64,000 bases of DNA from Evansella cellulosilytica DSM 2522 (lineage in GTDB: Bacteria > Bacillota > Bacilli > Bacillales > Salisediminibacteriaceae), in NCBI RefSeq assembly GCF_000177235.2, contig NC_014829.1, forward strand, positions 124,001-188,000, written 5' to 3'. The position numbers were made by a program, and so were the translations under genes. Below the pieces are notes generated by a model. The model ran no database searches, was not told the origin of the DNA, and saw nothing but the letters and a program-made list of their open reading frames with translations. Shown piece by piece: positions 31,859 to 45,957 of the stretch. Position 1 is the first letter of the stretch. The number at the start of each line of letters is the position of its first letter.

Positions 31859-32003
31859 TTAAACTTCGTTGTTGATTTTCGCATTAATGATGAATCCGTC
31901 GAGACAGCTCGGATTGTATTTTATCGCCGTGCGTACTAGCGAGAAGAGTACTCACTATAACTTTAAGAGCTACGGCGAAATTCGACTGCTTATAAGAAAA
32001 GAC
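31859..32003 (-). repeat. Dispersed repeat related to the sigH-downstream copy and to the tRNA-cluster units
   Basis: Its right part (31913-32003) aligns with 7921-8011. Its left part, read on the minus strand, carries CCGAGCTGTCTCGACGGATT (31911-31892), 18 of 20 identical to the core of the tRNA-Lys array (60564-60583), followed by CAACGAAG as in the array. The far end has TGTTGATT (31869-31876), the same terminal octamer as the palindromic repeat at 2545. ATCGCCGT and ACGGCGAAAT can pair. No coding potential. Confidence 0.65.
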
Positions 32004-32004
32004 A

Positions 32005-32034
32005 AAAAACGAGCTTCAAGCTCGTTTTAGATTT
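32005..32034 (+). terminator. Terminator-like hairpin after the opp repeat
   Basis: AAAACGAGC, loop TTCAA, GCTCGTTTT. Second hairpin downstream of oppA, placed just as the terminator after the sigH repeat. Confidence 0.75.
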
Positions 32035-32257
32035 TCTTATATTGAAAGTATTTAGTAATATTGTATATTGTCGCTAAAAAGTAAAGAGGAACCAATCATT
32101 CGTAATAAACATCAACGTTACCTATCAGAAATAGTCTAAATTAAGAAAGTGAATGTCGCACTATATAATAGAAGGAACTTACAACAAAAAGAAGATTGAA
32201 TAATTTACAATATGGGTATGATGGTAAAGGTTACTATTAATTCTTTTGTATTTAATG

Positions 32258-32286
32258 TTGTTGTTGGTATTTTGCCGATGTATAAT
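32258..32286 (+). promoter_or_regulatory. Candidate upstream promoter of the S10 operon
   Basis: TTGTTG (32258-32263), 17 bp, TATAAT (32281-32286). Perfect -10 but moderate -35; may work with the stronger promoter 66 bp downstream. Confidence 0.5.
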
Positions 32287-32323
32287 AGGAAAAGTGTTAC
32301 GAGAAAAAATATGCATAAAATGA

Positions 32324-32795
<472 letters not shown>

Positions 32796-32832
32796 TAAAT
32801 TGAAAATTAATGATTAATAGGAGGTGTGACTC

Positions 32833-33468
32833 ATGGCCAAAGGAATCTTAGGTAAAAAAATAGGTATGACTCAAATTTTCGCTGAAAATGGTGAAGTTGT
32901 TCCTGTAACAGTTATTGAAGCTACACCAAACGTTGTTCTTCAAAAGAAAACAACAGAAGGTGAAGGATACGAAGCAATTCAGTTAGGTTTTGATGATAAA
33001 AAGCAAATTCAACAAACAAAACCTGCGAAAGGTCATGCTGAAAAAGCGAAGACAAACCCTAAGCGCTTCGTGAAAGAGTTCCGCTTATCTAATGTTGCGG
33101 AATATGAAATTGGTCAAGAAGTCAAAGTAGATACATTTGCTGTAGGAGATATCGTTGATGTAACTGGTACATCAAAAGGGAAAGGTTTCCAAGGTGCAAT
33201 TAAGCGTCATAACCAATCTCGCGGACCAATGTCCCACGGTTCACGTTACCATCGTCGACCTGGTTCAATGGGACCTGTAGATCCTAACCACGTACGTAAA
33301 GGTAAACTATTACCTGGACGAATGGGTGGAGAGCAAGTGACTATTCAAAATTTAGAAATCGTTCGTGTAGATACAGAGCGCAATTTACTGCTAGTTAAAG
33401 GTAACGTACCTGGTGCAAGAAAAAGTTACGTCACTGTACAATCTGCAGTAAAAGCGACTGCTGAATAA
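32833..33468 (+). CDS. rplC: 50S ribosomal protein L3
   Basis: 211 aa early-assembly protein reaching to the peptidyl transferase centre. N-terminal [14 protein letters not shown] and the central extension with [16 protein letters not shown] are typical; the conserved Gln/Asn position of the loop that is hydroxylated or methylated in some bacteria cannot be judged. AGGAGGTG precedes ATG. Confidence 0.97.
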   Translation: MAKGILGKKIGMTQIFAENGEVVPVTVIEATPNVVLQKKTTEGEGYEAIQLGFDDKKQIQQTKPAKGHAEKAKTNPKRFVKEFRLSNVAEYEIGQEVKVDTFAVGDIVDVTGTSKGKGFQGAIKRHNQSRGPMSHGSRYHRRPGSMGPVDPNHVRKGKLLPGRMGGEQVTIQNLEIVRVDTERNLLLVKGNVPGARKSYVTVQSAVKATAE

Positions 33469-33494
33469 GATCGTAAAAGAAAGGAGGAGCCAAG

Positions 33495-34118
33495 ATGCCT
33501 AAAGTTACATTGTACAATCAAACTGGCTCACAAGTAGGCGATATTGAACTTTCAGAGGCTATTTTCGGTATTGAGCCAAATGAAAGTGTTCTATTTGACG
33601 CTGTTGTGATGCAGCAAGCATCTCAACGTCAAGGTACTCATGCTACTAAAGGTCGTTCTGATGTTCGTGGTGGAGGACGTAAACCATGGAGACAAAAAGG
33701 AACAGGTCGAGCAAGACAAGGTTCGATTCGTTCACCTCAATGGGTTGGTGGTGGCGTAGTATTCGGACCACAACCACGTAGCTATGCGTATAAAATTCCG
33801 AAGAAACAACGTCGTTTAGCATTAAAATCTGCTCTTTCTTCTAAGGTGAATGCTGATGAAATTCTAGTATTAGAAGGGTTAAACTTCGATTCTCCAAAGA
33901 CGAAAGAAATGAAAGCTGTTCTTAGCGGATTATCTGTTGGGAGAAAGGCTTTAGTCGTTACTGCTGATTATAATGATGCGGTTGCATTATCTGCACGTAA
34001 CATCCCTGGAGTAAAATTCATCACAGCTGAAGGTGTGAATGTTCTTGATCTATTAAATTATGATCAATTAATTATTACTCAAGATGCTGTGAAAAAGGTA
34101 GAGGAGGTGCTTGCATAA
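33495..34118 (+). CDS. rplD: 50S ribosomal protein L4
   Basis: 207 aa; lines the exit tunnel with L22 and, in E. coli, represses the S10 operon. The tunnel loop [20 protein letters not shown] is wild-type at positions where macrolide-resistance changes usually occur. Its TAA overlaps the rplW ATG (TAATG). Confidence 0.97.
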   Translation: MPKVTLYNQTGSQVGDIELSEAIFGIEPNESVLFDAVVMQQASQRQGTHATKGRSDVRGGGRKPWRQKGTGRARQGSIRSPQWVGGGVVFGPQPRSYAYKIPKKQRRLALKSALSSKVNADEILVLEGLNFDSPKTKEMKAVLSGLSVGRKALVVTADYNDAVALSARNIPGVKFITAEGVNVLDLLNYDQLIITQDAVKKVEEVLA

Positions 34119-34408
34119 TGGCTGATGCACGCGATATTATTAAGCGCCCCGTAATTACAGAAAGATCTACTGATCTTATGGCTGAGCAAAAGTATACTTT
34201 TGAAGTAGAACCAACAGCGAATAAGACACAAATAAAAATGGCAATTGAAGAAATTTTCGGTGTGAAAGTTGCTAACGTAAACACAATGAACTATAAAGGT
34301 AAGTTCAAGCGTTTCGGGCGTCACACTGGTTACACTAGTAAGCGTAAGAAAGCTATTGTACAGCTTACACCAGATAGTAAAGAACTTGAGTTCTTTGAAG
34401 GTGTATAA
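34118..34408 (+). CDS. rplW: 50S ribosomal protein L23
   Basis: 96 aa; sits at the tunnel exit and docks trigger factor and [20 protein letters not shown] and the basic loop [17 protein letters not shown] identify it. Start overlaps the rplD stop by one base; GTAGAGGAGG site lies inside rplD. Confidence 0.97.
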   Translation: MADARDIIKRPVITERSTDLMAEQKYTFEVEPTANKTQIKMAIEEIFGVKVANVNTMNYKGKFKRFGRHTGYTSKRKKAIVQLTPDSKELEFFEGV

Positions 34409-34436
34409 TTAGTTTTTGTGAAAGGAGGAAATTTGA

Positions 34437-35267
34437 ATGCCAATTAAAAAGTATAAACCAACCACTAACGGTCGTCGTGGTATGTCGGTACTTGATTTCC
34501 AAGAAATTACTACTGATAAGCCAGAAAAATCTCTTTTAGCCCCAACTAAAAGAAAAGGCGGTCGTAATAATCAAGGGAAATTAACAGTTCGTCACCAAGG
34601 TGGAGGACATAAACGTCAATATAGAATCGTTGACTTTAAGCGTGATAAAGATGGAATTCCAGGGCGCGTTGCTACGATCGAATATGATCCAAACCGTTCT
34701 GCTAACATCGCTCTAATCAATTATGTTGATGGAGAAAAGCGTTACATCCTAGCGCCAAAGAATTTGAAAGTAGGCATGGAAATCATGTCTGGAAAAGACG
34801 CTGATATTAAAGTAGGTAATGCACTTCAACTGAAAGACATTCCTGTTGGTACAGTAATCCATAATATCGAGCTTCGCCCAGGTAAAGGTGGCCAGCTAGT
34901 GCGTTCTGCAGGTGCTGAAGCACAATTACTTGGTAAAGAAGGCGATTATGTTCTTGTTCGTTTACGTTCAGGTGAAACTCGTTTAATCTTAGCTACTTGC
35001 CGTGCTTCTATCGGTCAAGTTGGTAATGTTGAGCACGAACTAGTGAACATTGGTAAAGCTGGACGTTCTCGTTGGATGGGTAAAAGACCAACAGTTCGTG
35101 GTTCTGTTATGAACCCTAACGATCACCCACATGGTGGTGGTGAAGGACGCGCTCCTATCGGACGTAAATCACCAATGTCACCTTGGGGTAAACCAACTCT
35201 TGGATTTAAAACTCGTAAGAAAAATAAAGACACGGATAAATACATTGTGCGTCGTCGTAAAAAATAA
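34437..35267 (+). CDS. rplB: 50S ribosomal protein L2
   Basis: 276 aa; near the peptidyl transferase centre and needed for subunit association. The C-terminal [20 protein letters not shown], with the conserved His near the active site, and the basic C-terminus [16 protein letters not shown] are intact. GAAAGGAGG precedes ATG. Confidence 0.97.
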   Translation: MPIKKYKPTTNGRRGMSVLDFQEITTDKPEKSLLAPTKRKGGRNNQGKLTVRHQGGGHKRQYRIVDFKRDKDGIPGRVATIEYDPNRSANIALINYVDGEKRYILAPKNLKVGMEIMSGKDADIKVGNALQLKDIPVGTVIHNIELRPGKGGQLVRSAGAEAQLLGKEGDYVLVRLRSGETRLILATCRASIGQVGNVEHELVNIGKAGRSRWMGKRPTVRGSVMNPNDHPHGGGEGRAPIGRKSPMSPWGKPTLGFKTRKKNKDTDKYIVRRRKK

Positions 35268-35330
35268 CGGGATTGCGCTACGGTTCTCAAAAGTAAGGGC
35301 CGTAGGTCAATCGCGAAGGGAGGTACAATC

Positions 35331-35603
35331 ATGGGTCGCAGCTTAAAAAAAGGACCTTTTGTCGATGATCATTTAATGAAAAAAGTAGAAGCAATGGGTG
35401 AAGACAGAAGAGTAATTAAAACTTGGTCTCGTCGTTCTACAATTTTCCCTGAATTCATCGGTCATACAATTGCCGTATATGATGGTCGTAAACACGTACC
35501 GGTTTATATTTCTGAAGATATGGTTGGACATAAGCTTGGTGAGTTTGCACCATCAAGAACTTATAAAGGCCATGCAGCAGACGACAAGAAAACACGACGT
35601 TAA
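35331..35603 (+). CDS. rpsS: 30S ribosomal protein S19
   Basis: 90 aa; forms a head complex with S13 and contacts the A-site tRNA region. [17 protein letters not shown] and [16 protein letters not shown] are present. GGGAGG precedes ATG. It lies between rplB and rplV as usual. Confidence 0.97.
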   Translation: MGRSLKKGPFVDDHLMKKVEAMGEDRRVIKTWSRRSTIFPEFIGHTIAVYDGRKHVPVYISEDMVGHKLGEFAPSRTYKGHAADDKKTRR

Positions 35604-35624
35604 TAAAGAGGGGAGGTACTTACC

Positions 35625-35966
35625 ATGGAAGCAAAAGCAGTTGTAAAACAAGTGCGTATTGCTCCTCGTAAAGTTCGCCTAGTGGTTGATTTGATTCGAG
35701 GAAAAGGTGTTGGAGAAGCAATTTCCATCTTACGCCATACTCCGAAAAAAGCATCTCCAGTAGTTGAAAAGCTGTTAAATTCAGCTATTGCGAACGCAGA
35801 GCATAACTATGAACTAGATCCTAACAGTTTAGTTGTTAGTAAAGTATTTGTAGATGAAGGTGTTACGTTAAAAAGATTCCGTCCACGTGCGATGGGACGT
35901 GCGAGTAGAATTAATAAAAGAACTAGCCATATTACATTAGTTCTTACAGAAAAGAAGGAGGGATAA
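35625..35966 (+). CDS. rplV: 50S ribosomal protein L22
   Basis: 113 aa; tunnel-wall protein. N-terminal [20 protein letters not shown]; the beta-hairpin tip [16 protein letters not shown] is of macrolide-sensitive type. The stop is 2 nt from the rpsC start. Confidence 0.97.
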   Translation: MEAKAVVKQVRIAPRKVRLVVDLIRGKGVGEAISILRHTPKKASPVVEKLLNSAIANAEHNYELDPNSLVVSKVFVDEGVTLKRFRPRAMGRASRINKRTSHITLVLTEKKEG

Positions 35967-35968
35967 GT

Positions 35969-37258
<1,290 letters not shown>

Positions 37259-37279
37259 TCCTGGGAGGAGGTCTGCACA

Positions 37280-37543
37280 GTGACAGAACGTAATAATCGC
37301 AAGAGCTATACTGGTCGTGTAGTTTCTGACAAAATGGATAAAACGATCACAGTTCTTGTAGAAACGTATAAAATGCATTCACTCTACGGAAAGCGTGTTA
37401 AATACTCTAAAAAGCTTAAAGCTCATGATGAGAATAACACTGCAAAACAAGGTGACATCGTTCGAGTAATGGAAACACGTCCATTATCTAAAGATAAGCG
37501 ATTTAGACTTGTAGAAGTAGTTGAAAAAGCTGTTATTATTTAA
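37280..37543 (+). CDS. rpsQ: 30S ribosomal protein S17
   Basis: 87 aa OB-fold primary 16S binder. [17 protein letters not shown] and [20 protein letters not shown] are conserved. GTG start after GGGAGGAGG. Confidence 0.96.
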   Translation: MTERNNRKSYTGRVVSDKMDKTITVLVETYKMHSLYGKRVKYSKKLKAHDENNTAKQGDIVRVMETRPLSKDKRFRLVEVVEKAVII

Positions 37544-37586
37544 TAGAAGTTGATGTTTGCTTACCTGAAGGGAGGTAAAGGAATCT

Positions 37587-37955
37587 ATGATTCAACAAGA
37601 AAGCCGATTAAAAGTAGCTGATAATTCAGGAGCGCGTGAAGTACTATGCATCAAGGTTCTTGGAGGCACAGGTCGTAAAACTGCTAATGTAGGAGACGTT
37701 ATCGTCTGTACTGTAAAGCAAGCAACACCTGGTGGCGTTGTCAAGAAAGGTGAAGTTGTACGCGCAGTAATCGTACGTTCAAAAAGCGGAGTGCGTCGTC
37801 CAGATGGGTCATATATTAAGTTCGACGAAAATGCAGCTGTAATTGTACGTGACGATAAGAGCCCACGTGGTACGCGTATCTTCGGTCCGGTTGCACGTGA
37901 ATTACGTGATAATCAGTTTATGAAGATCGTATCTTTAGCTCCTGAAGTACTTTAA
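37587..37955 (+). CDS. rplN: 50S ribosomal protein L14
   Basis: 122 aa; forms intersubunit bridges and binds the silencing factor Rsf[35 protein letters not shown] and [13 protein letters not shown] are present. GGGAGG is 8-9 nt before ATG. Confidence 0.97.
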   Translation: MIQQESRLKVADNSGAREVLCIKVLGGTGRKTANVGDVIVCTVKQATPGGVVKKGEVVRAVIVRSKSGVRRPDGSYIKFDENAAVIVRDDKSPRGTRIFGPVARELRDNQFMKIVSLAPEVL

Positions 37956-37998
37956 TCATATAAATGAACGGAAATTTAGGTGTTAAGGAGGTGCCCTC

Positions 37999-38325
37999 AT
38001 GTCACAAACTAAATTACATGTGAAAAAGGGAGATACAGTTAAAGTAATCTCTGGTAAAGACAAAGGTAAAGAAGGAACAATCCTTGAAGCTTACCCAAGT
38101 CAATCACGCGTACTTGTTGAAGGTGTTAACGTTGTTAAAAAACACGCGAAGCCATCACAAACGAATCCACAAGGTGGAATCATTAGTAAAGAAGCGCCAA
38201 TTCACGTTTCTAACGTAATGCCATTAGATCCGAAAACGAGCGAACCGACTCGTGTTGGGTATAAAGTGGAGAATGGTAAAAAAGTAAGAATCGCGAAAAA
38301 ATCTGGCGAAGCATTAGATAAGTAG
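37999..38325 (+). CDS. rplX: 50S ribosomal protein L24
   Basis: 108 aa assembly-initiator protein, KOW domain [20 protein letters not shown]. The C-terminal tail is about five residues longer than in B. subtilis. AAGGAGGTG precedes ATG. Confidence 0.96.
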   Translation: MSQTKLHVKKGDTVKVISGKDKGKEGTILEAYPSQSRVLVEGVNVVKKHAKPSQTNPQGGIISKEAPIHVSNVMPLDPKTSEPTRVGYKVENGKKVRIAKKSGEALDK

Positions 38326-38354
38326 TAGTCAATGGGTGAAAGGAGGTTTACTCA

Positions 38355-38894
38355 ATGAATCGTCTGCAAGAGAGATATAGAAGTGATATTATCCCTACAA
38401 TGACGGAGAAATTCAATTACTCTTCTGTAATGGAAGTACCTAAAGTTGAAAAGATTGTCATTAATATGGGTGTTGGTGATGCAGTTCAAAACTCTAAAGT
38501 TTTAGATAAAGCTGTTGAAGAGCTTACAGATATTTCTGGTCAAAAGCCTTTAATCACAAAAGCAAAGAAATCTATCGCAGGTTTCAAGCTTCGTGAAGGA
38601 ATGCCAATCGGTGCAAAAGTAACATTACGCGGAGAGCGTATGTATCAATTTTTAGATAAACTAGTAACGGTTTCCTTACCTCGTGTACGTGACTTCCGTG
38701 GTGTATCTAAGAAAGCATTTGATGGTCGTGGAAATTATACTTTGGGAGTTAAAGAACAATTGATCTTCCCAGAGATTGAGTACGATAAAGTTGATAAAGT
38801 TCGCGGAATGGATATCGTCATTGTTACAACGGCGAATACGGACGAAGAAGCACGTGAACTTCTCACTCAAATGGGCATGCCGTTCCAAAAATAA
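38355..38894 (+). CDS. rplE: 50S ribosomal protein L5
   Basis: 179 aa; binds 5S rRNA and contacts P-site t[18 protein letters not shown]-type block (here [12 protein letters not shown]), [14 protein letters not shown] and [17 protein letters not shown] identify it. AAAGGAGG site. Confidence 0.97.
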   Translation: MNRLQERYRSDIIPTMTEKFNYSSVMEVPKVEKIVINMGVGDAVQNSKVLDKAVEELTDISGQKPLITKAKKSIAGFKLREGMPIGAKVTLRGERMYQFLDKLVTVSLPRVRDFRGVSKKAFDGRGNYTLGVKEQLIFPEIEYDKVDKVRGMDIVIVTTANTDEEARELLTQMGMPFQK

Positions 38895-38904
38895 CTCGTG
38901 CTAA

Positions 38905-39108
<204 letters not shown>

Positions 39109-39135
39109 TTCCGTTTAGGGAAGGAGGTAAATACG

Positions 39136-39534
39136 ATGGTCATGACAGATCCAATTGCTGATATGCTTACAAGAATTCGCAATGCGAATACTGTTCGACA
39201 CAATAGTTTGGAGCTTCCAGCTTCAAAAATTAAGCGTGAAGTCGCTGATATATTAAAGCGCGAAGGATTCATTCGCGATTATGAATACATCGAGGATAAC
39301 AAACAAGGTATCCTTCGTATTTTCCTTAAGTACAGTGGAACGAACGAACGTGTTATCACTGGTCTTAAGAGAATTAGTAAACCTGGACTTCGTGTATACG
39401 CAAAAGCGGATCAACTTCCGCGCGTATTAGGTGGATTAGGAATTGCAATAATTTCTTCATCCAACGGAGTAATTACAGATAAAGAAGCTCGCCAACAACA
39501 AGTTGGTGGAGAGGTTTTAGCTTACGTTTGGTAA
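39136..39534 (+). CDS. rpsH: 30S ribosomal protein S8
   Basis: 132 aa; binds 16S helix 21 and, in E. coli, represses the spc operon. [36 protein letters not shown] and [13 protein letters not shown] are conserved. ATG 39136 matches B. subtilis; an ATG two codons later is possible. Confidence 0.97.
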   Translation: MVMTDPIADMLTRIRNANTVRHNSLELPASKIKREVADILKREGFIRDYEYIEDNKQGILRIFLKYSGTNERVITGLKRISKPGLRVYAKADQLPRVLGGLGIAIISSSNGVITDKEARQQQVGGEVLAYVW

Positions 39535-39564
39535 TAAGATTGTTACAGAATGGAGGTGTAAGGT

Positions 39565-40101
39565 ATGTCTCGTATTGGTTTAAAGCCAGTTGAGATTCCT
39601 TCAGGAGTTGAAGTGAAACTTAACGGAAACAACATTACAGTAAAAGGACCTAAGGGCGAATTGAACCGTGATCTTCATCAAGATATGGTTATAAAGCATG
39701 AAGATAACCAAGTAATCGTTGAACGTCCTTCAGATCATAAATCACATCGTTCACTTCATGGTACTACTCGTAGTGTCATCAACAATATGGTTGAGGGTGT
39801 AACGAAAGGTTACGAAAAAACACTTGAGCTTGTCGGTGTTGGTTATAGAGCAACTAAATCAGGAAATAAATTAGTACTTAACGTGGGATTATCTCACCAA
39901 GTAGAATTTGAACCTGAGAATGGATTGGAAATTGAGGTTCCGGCAAACACGAAAATCATTGTTAAAGGAATCGATAAAGAGCGTGTTGGTGCTTTAGCAT
40001 CAAACATTAGAGCAACTAGAAAACCTGAACCTTACAAAGGTAAAGGGATTCGTTACGAAGGCGAATATGTACGTCGTAAAGAAGGTAAGACTGGTAAATA
40101 A
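39565..40101 (+). CDS. rplF: 50S ribosomal protein L6
   Basis: 178 aa; two-domain protein near the factor-binding site. [30 protein letters not shown] and the C-terminal [20 protein letters not shown] signature are intact. TGGAGGTG precedes ATG. Confidence 0.97.
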   Translation: MSRIGLKPVEIPSGVEVKLNGNNITVKGPKGELNRDLHQDMVIKHEDNQVIVERPSDHKSHRSLHGTTRSVINNMVEGVTKGYEKTLELVGVGYRATKSGNKLVLNVGLSHQVEFEPENGLEIEVPANTKIIVKGIDKERVGALASNIRATRKPEPYKGKGIRYEGEYVRRKEGKTGK

Positions 40102-40134
40102 GGGTAAATAACGGGAAGAAAGGACTGACGTTCA

Positions 40135-40497
40135 ATGATCACGAAGACTAATAAGAACGCGGTACGTAAGAAAAGACACGCACACGTTCGTCGCACGGTC
40201 ACAGGAACTGCTGAACGTCCACGTTTGAACGTTTTCCGTTCTAATAAGCAAATTTATGCACAGTTAATTGATGACGTTGCAGGAGTAACAATCGCAAGTG
40301 CATCTAGCTTAGATAAAGAACTAAAACTCGAAAACGGTGGGAACAAAGAAGCAGCTCGTCAAGTTGGCGATCTTGTAGCAAAACGTGCCCTTGAAAAAGG
40401 TCATGAATCTGTAGTATTTGACCGTGGTGGTTATTTATATCATGGTCGTGTACAAGAGCTTGCAGATGCAGCCCGTGAAGCTGGTCTGAAGTTTTAA
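40135..40497 (+). CDS. rplR: 50S ribosomal protein L18
   Basis: 120 aa 5S rRNA binder. [37 protein letters not shown] and [20 protein letters not shown] are conserved. The ribosome binding site (AGAAAGGAC) is weaker than its neighbours'. Confidence 0.97.
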   Translation: MITKTNKNAVRKKRHAHVRRTVTGTAERPRLNVFRSNKQIYAQLIDDVAGVTIASASSLDKELKLENGGNKEAARQVGDLVAKRALEKGHESVVFDRGGYLYHGRVQELADAAREAGLKF

Positions 40498-40525
40498 TCA
40501 AGGCTAGAAGGAGGGAAATACATTC

Positions 40526-41023
40526 ATGCGTATCGATCCAAATAAATTGGAACTTGAAGAAAGAGTCGTTACTGTCAACCGTGTTGCAAAAGTTGTAAAG
40601 GGTGGACGTCGTTTCCGCTTTGCTGCATTGGTTGTCGTTGGAGATAAAAACGGACACGTAGGATTCGGTATGGGTAAAGCTTTAGAAGTACCGGAAGCGA
40701 TCCGTAAAGCAATAGAAGACGCTAAGAAAAACTTAATTGCAGTACCTATTCAAGGAACAACAATTCCACACCAAATTACTGGTAGATTTGGAGCTGGAAG
40801 TGTATTCTTAAAGCCAGCATCTGAAGGTACTGGAGTTATCGCAGGTGGTCCTGTACGTGCAGTACTAGAATTAGCTGGTGTAGGTGATATCCTGTCTAAA
40901 TCATTGGGATCAAATAACCCAATTAACATGGTGCGTGCAACAATTGAAGGACTAAGAGATGTAAAAAGTCCGGAAGATGTGGCAAAACTACGCGGCAAAA
41001 CAGTTGAAGAGCTGCTAGGTTAA
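40526..41023 (+). CDS. rpsE: 30S ribosomal protein S5
   Basis: 165 aa fidelity protein at the mRNA entry site. [20 protein letters not shown] holds the loop mutated in spectinomycin resistance, and it is wild-type here. S5 C-terminal domain around [20 protein letters not shown] site. Confidence 0.97.
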   Translation: MRIDPNKLELEERVVTVNRVAKVVKGGRRFRFAALVVVGDKNGHVGFGMGKALEVPEAIRKAIEDAKKNLIAVPIQGTTIPHQITGRFGAGSVFLKPASEGTGVIAGGPVRAVLELAGVGDILSKSLGSNNPINMVRATIEGLRDVKSPEDVAKLRGKTVEELLG

Positions 41024-41036
41024 GGAGGGATTTGGC

Positions 41037-41225
41037 ATGGCTAATAAATTAGAGATCACCCTCAAACGTAGCCTGATCGGTCGTCCAGAAGATCAGCGCG
41101 TCACTGTGAAGACTTTAGGTCTTCGTAAAGTGAATCACACTGTCGTACAAGAGGATAATCCAGCAATTCGCGGAATGATTACTAAAGTTTCTCATCTCGT
41201 CAGTGTTAAAGAAGTTCAAGCGTAA
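41037..41225 (+). CDS. rpmD: 50S ribosomal protein L30
   Basis: 62 aa. [20 protein letters not shown] and [20 protein letters not shown] are the L30 signature. AAGGAGGG precedes ATG, 14 nt after rpsE. The C-terminus ([12 protein letters not shown]) is slightly longer than in B. subtilis. Confidence 0.95.
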   Translation: MANKLEITLKRSLIGRPEDQRVTVKTLGLRKVNHTVVQEDNPAIRGMITKVSHLVSVKEVQA

Positions 41226-41254
41226 TTGATATAAACAGTTGAGGAGGTGCCAAC

Positions 41255-41695
41255 ATGAAACTTCACGAACTAAAGCCTGCAGAAGGCTCACGTAAAACTA
41301 GAAATCGTGTAGGACGTGGTATCGGATCTGGTAACGGTAAAACAGCTGGACGTGGACATAAAGGTCAAAACTCTCGTTCCGGCGGTGGTGTACGTCCTGG
41401 ATTTGAAGGTGGGCAAATGCCTATATTCCGTCGTTTACCTAAACGAGGGTTCACAAATCCTACTCGTAAAGAATATGCAATTGTAAACTTAGAGACATTA
41501 AATCGTTTTGAAGATGGAGCGGAGGTTTCACCAGAATTATTAATCGAATCAGGAATCGTTAGTAACGAAAAAGATGGGATTAAAATTCTTGGTGAAGGAA
41601 AACTTGAGCGTAAACTTACAGTAAAAGCTCATAAATTCTCAGCATCCGCAAAGGAAGCTATCGAAGCTGCTGGCGGATCTACTGAGGTGGTTTAA
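41255..41695 (+). CDS. rplO: 50S ribosomal protein L15
   Basis: 146 aa. [20 protein letters not shown], the glycine/arginine-rich N-terminal extension ([20 protein letters not shown]) and the RLPKRGF motif. Its TAA shares a base with the secY ATG, so SecY synthesis is coupled to ribosomal protein synthesis. Confidence 0.97.
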   Translation: MKLHELKPAEGSRKTRNRVGRGIGSGNGKTAGRGHKGQNSRSGGGVRPGFEGGQMPIFRRLPKRGFTNPTRKEYAIVNLETLNRFEDGAEVSPELLIESGIVSNEKDGIKILGEGKLERKLTVKAHKFSASAKEAIEAAGGSTEVV

Positions 41696-42990
41696 TGTTT
41701 CAAACAATTTCCAATATGATGCGTGTAGGTGATATAAGGAATAAAATCCTTTTCACCTTGGCGATGTTAATCGTATTTCGCATAGGTGCACACATTCCTG
41801 CTCCAGGAGTTGATGCTGCACGATTGGATTTTGCTGGGGAAATGAATGCCTTTGGTTTTTTAAATACCTTTGGCGGTGGAGCACTAGAAAGGTTTTCAAT
41901 ATTTGCAACGGGAATCATGCCGTATATAACTGCATCTATCATCGTTCAATTACTTAGAATGGATGTAGTTCCTAAGTTTGCGGAATGGGCAAAGCAAGGT
42001 GAAGCTGGGCGCAAGAAGTTAGCCCAAGTGACCCGATACGGTACGATTGTCATTGCATTTCTACAGGCCTTGGCGATGTCAATTGGGTTCAATAACATTT
42101 TCCAAGGACTTGTTCCAAATCCAACTCTTCCGACTTATTTAATGATTGCTTTAACATTAACAGCTGGCACAGCATTCTTAATGTGGTTGGGTGAACAGAT
42201 CACTGCAAAAGGTGTAGGTAATGGAATTTCCATCATCATTTTTGGAGGTATTGCAGCTGGAATTCCAAACGGGATAAACCAGATCTATGCCACACATATA
42301 CAAGATGCTGGTGATGCTTTGTTTATCAACATAGTAATCATTATGCTATTACTTCTTGCTGTTTTAGCTATTACTGTCGGCGTAATTTTTGTTCAACAAG
42401 CGTTACGTAAAATACCTGTGCAATATGCCAAACGTTTAGTTGCTGGGAAGCCGCAGGGTGGTCAATCGACACACTTGCCTTTAAAAGTAAATTCAGCTGG
42501 TGTTATACCTGTAATATTCGCAATGGCTCTCTTTATTTTTCCGCCTACAATAGCGAGTTTTATAGGGGGAGATAATGAAATTGCGGGTTGGGTTACCCAA
42601 AACTTTGATTATACAAGGCCATTTGGGCTTGCAATCTATGCAGCCTTAATCATTGGGTTTACGTATTTCTATACGTTCATTCAAGTTAACCCTGAACAGA
42701 TGGCTGATAATTTGAAGAAACAAGGCGGTTACATCCCTGGAATTCGCCCTGGTAAAACGACGCAAGAGTATATAACTCGAATCCTTTATCGATTGACTTT
42801 TGTCGGTGCGCTATTCCTAGCAGCAGTATCCGTTATCCCTGTCTTTTTTACAGCATTGGCAGGATTACCACCTGCAGTCCAAATAGGTGGTACAGGATTG
42901 TTGATCGTTGTTGGTGTAGCATTAGATACGATGAAGCAAATAGAAAGTCAATTAATACAACGTTCCTATAAAGGGTTTATGAAGAAATAG
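41695..42990 (+). CDS. secY: Preprotein translocase subunit SecY
   Basis: 431 aa channel subunit of SecYEG with ten membrane segments. Plug region GGGALERFSIFATGIMPYI, loop C5 KIPVQYAKRL-type sequence binding SecA and the ribosome, and C-terminal QSYKGF-like end (RSYKGFMKK). The SecE partner is at 8373. Confidence 0.97.
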   Translation: MFQTISNMMRVGDIRNKILFTLAMLIVFRIGAHIPAPGVDAARLDFAGEMNAFGFLNTFGGGALERFSIFATGIMPYITASIIVQLLRMDVVPKFAEWAKQGEAGRKKLAQVTRYGTIVIAFLQALAMSIGFNNIFQGLVPNPTLPTYLMIALTLTAGTAFLMWLGEQITAKGVGNGISIIIFGGIAAGIPNGINQIYATHIQDAGDALFINIVIIMLLLLAVLAITVGVIFVQQALRKIPVQYAKRLVAGKPQGGQSTHLPLKVNSAGVIPVIFAMALFIFPPTIASFIGGDNEIAGWVTQNFDYTRPFGLAIYAALIIGFTYFYTFIQVNPEQMADNLKKQGGYIPGIRPGKTTQEYITRILYRLTFVGALFLAAVSVIPVFFTALAGLPPAVQIGGTGLLIVVGVALDTMKQIESQLIQRSYKGFMKK

Positions 42991-43013
42991 AAAAGGGAGT
43001 ATATCTCCCTTAA

Positions 43014-44455
<1,442 letters not shown>

Positions 44456-44469
44456 AGGTGGTCACTATT

Positions 44470-44772
44470 ATGAAGGATCCTGATTCGGTTCCACAGGTCG
44501 GTGAGCTTGTGAGAATTCTAAGTGGTAGGGACAAAGATCAGTTTGCGTGTATAATAGAGGTGTTGGATAATCGCTTTGTACTTATTGCGGATGGAGACAA
44601 ACGTAAAGTCGATAAAGCGAAGAGGAAAAATCTTCAACACATCGAATTACTCGGAACGATTGCCCCCGAAGTGAAAAATAGCATAGTTGAAACGGGTCGT
44701 GTTACCAATGCTAAATTGCGATTTGCAATTTCAACATATATTGATGATAATTTACTGAAGGAAGGAGAGTAA
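44470..44772 (+). CDS. KOW-domain RNA-binding protein, YbzG/L14e-like
   Basis: 100 aa. An N-terminal KOW-like fold ([20 protein letters not shown]) resembles eukaryotic/archaeal L14e, followed by [17 protein letters not shown]. In B. subtilis the gene between map and infA (ybzG) is of this type; the function is unknown, presumably ribosome- or RNA-associated. ATG 44470 follows AAGGTGG by 7 nt; GTG 44458 overlaps that site. Confidence 0.82.
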   Translation: MKDPDSVPQVGELVRILSGRDKDQFACIIEVLDNRFVLIADGDKRKVDKAKRKNLQHIELLGTIAPEVKNSIVETGRVTNAKLRFAISTYIDDNLLKEGE

Positions 44773-44776
44773 ATTC

Positions 44777-44995
44777 ATGGCCAAAGAAGATGTAATTGAA
44801 GTAGAAGGAACGGTGATTGAGCCTCTTCCAAATGCGATGTTCCGCGTAGAATTAGAAAACGGACATAAGATCTTGGCACATGTCTCTGGTAAAATTCGTA
44901 TGCACTTCATTAGAATATTACCTGGTGACAAAGTAACTGTAGAATTATCTCCGTACGATTTAACTCGTGGTCGTATCACATATCGTTATAAATAA
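44777..44995 (+). CDS. infA: Translation initiation factor IF-1
   Basis: 72 aa OB-fold protein that blocks the A site during initiation. [20 protein letters not shown] and [17 protein letters not shown]-type sequence are conserved. GAAGGAGAG precedes ATG. Confidence 0.97.
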   Translation: MAKEDVIEVEGTVIEPLPNAMFRVELENGHKILAHVSGKIRMHFIRILPGDKVTVELSPYDLTRGRITYRYK

Positions 44996-45154
<159 letters not shown>

Positions 45155-45173
45155 TAATTAGGAGGTGTAAAGT

Positions 45174-45539
45174 ATGGCACGTATAGCTGGTGTCGACATT
45201 CCTCGTGACAAACGAGTTGTCATTTCATTAACGTACGTTTATGGAATTGGTACTTCTAGTGCAAAAGCTATTTTAAGCGAAGCTGGAGTATCTGAAGAAA
45301 CACGCGTACGCGATTTAACAGAAGATGAATTAGGTAAAATCCGTGAAGTACTTGATAAATACAAAGTAGAAGGTGACCTTCGTCGTGAAGTGTCTCTTAA
45401 CATTAAGAGATTGATCGAAATCGGATCTTATCGTGGTATTCGTCATCGTCGTGGATTACCTGTTAGAGGTCAAAAAACTAAGAATAACGCACGTACACGT
45501 AAAGGTCCACGTCGTACTGTTGCAAACAAGAAGAAGTAA
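45174..45539 (+). CDS. rpsM: 30S ribosomal protein S13
   Basis: 121 aa; head protein contacting P-site tRNA through its basic C-terminal tail ([14 protein letters not shown]). [20 protein letters not shown] and [17 protein letters not shown] are conserved. TTAGGAGGTG site. Confidence 0.97.
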   Translation: MARIAGVDIPRDKRVVISLTYVYGIGTSSAKAILSEAGVSEETRVRDLTEDELGKIREVLDKYKVEGDLRREVSLNIKRLIEIGSYRGIRHRRGLPVRGQKTKNNARTRKGPRRTVANKKK

Positions 45540-45557
45540 AGGAGGTTATGTTTGATT

Positions 45558-45950
45558 ATGGCTAAACCGAAAACGACTCGTTCAAAGCGTCGTCAACGTA
45601 AAAATATTGAATCCGGTGTTGCGCACATTCGTTCCACTTTTAACAATACAATTGTAACAATCACTGATACAAGTGGTAATGCAATTTCTTGGGCTAGTGC
45701 AGGTGCTTTAGGTTTTAAAGGTTCTCGTAAATCTACACCTTTCGCAGCACAAACTGCAGCAGAAACTGCAGCAAAAGCAGCGATGGAGCACGGAATGAAA
45801 GTAGTAGAAGTTTCAGTTAAAGGGCCGGGTGCAGGTCGTGAAGCAGCAATCCGTTCACTTCAAGCAACTGGTTTGGAAGTAAACATGATCAAAGATGTTA
45901 CTCCAGTTCCACATAACGGTTGCCGTCCACCAAAACGTCGTAGAGTATAG
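45558..45950 (+). CDS. rpsK: 30S ribosomal protein S11
   Basis: 130 aa platform protein near the mRNA exit. [29 protein letters not shown] and the C-terminal [13 protein letters not shown] are typical. ATG 45558 gives the conserved MAKPK start, 12 nt after AGGAGG; TTG 45552 is closer to the site and would add two residues. Confidence 0.96.
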   Translation: MAKPKTTRSKRRQRKNIESGVAHIRSTFNNTIVTITDTSGNAISWASAGALGFKGSRKSTPFAAQTAAETAAKAAMEHGMKVVEVSVKGPGAGREAAIRSLQATGLEVNMIKDVTPVPHNGCRPPKRRRV

Positions 45951-45957
45951 TCGCATC

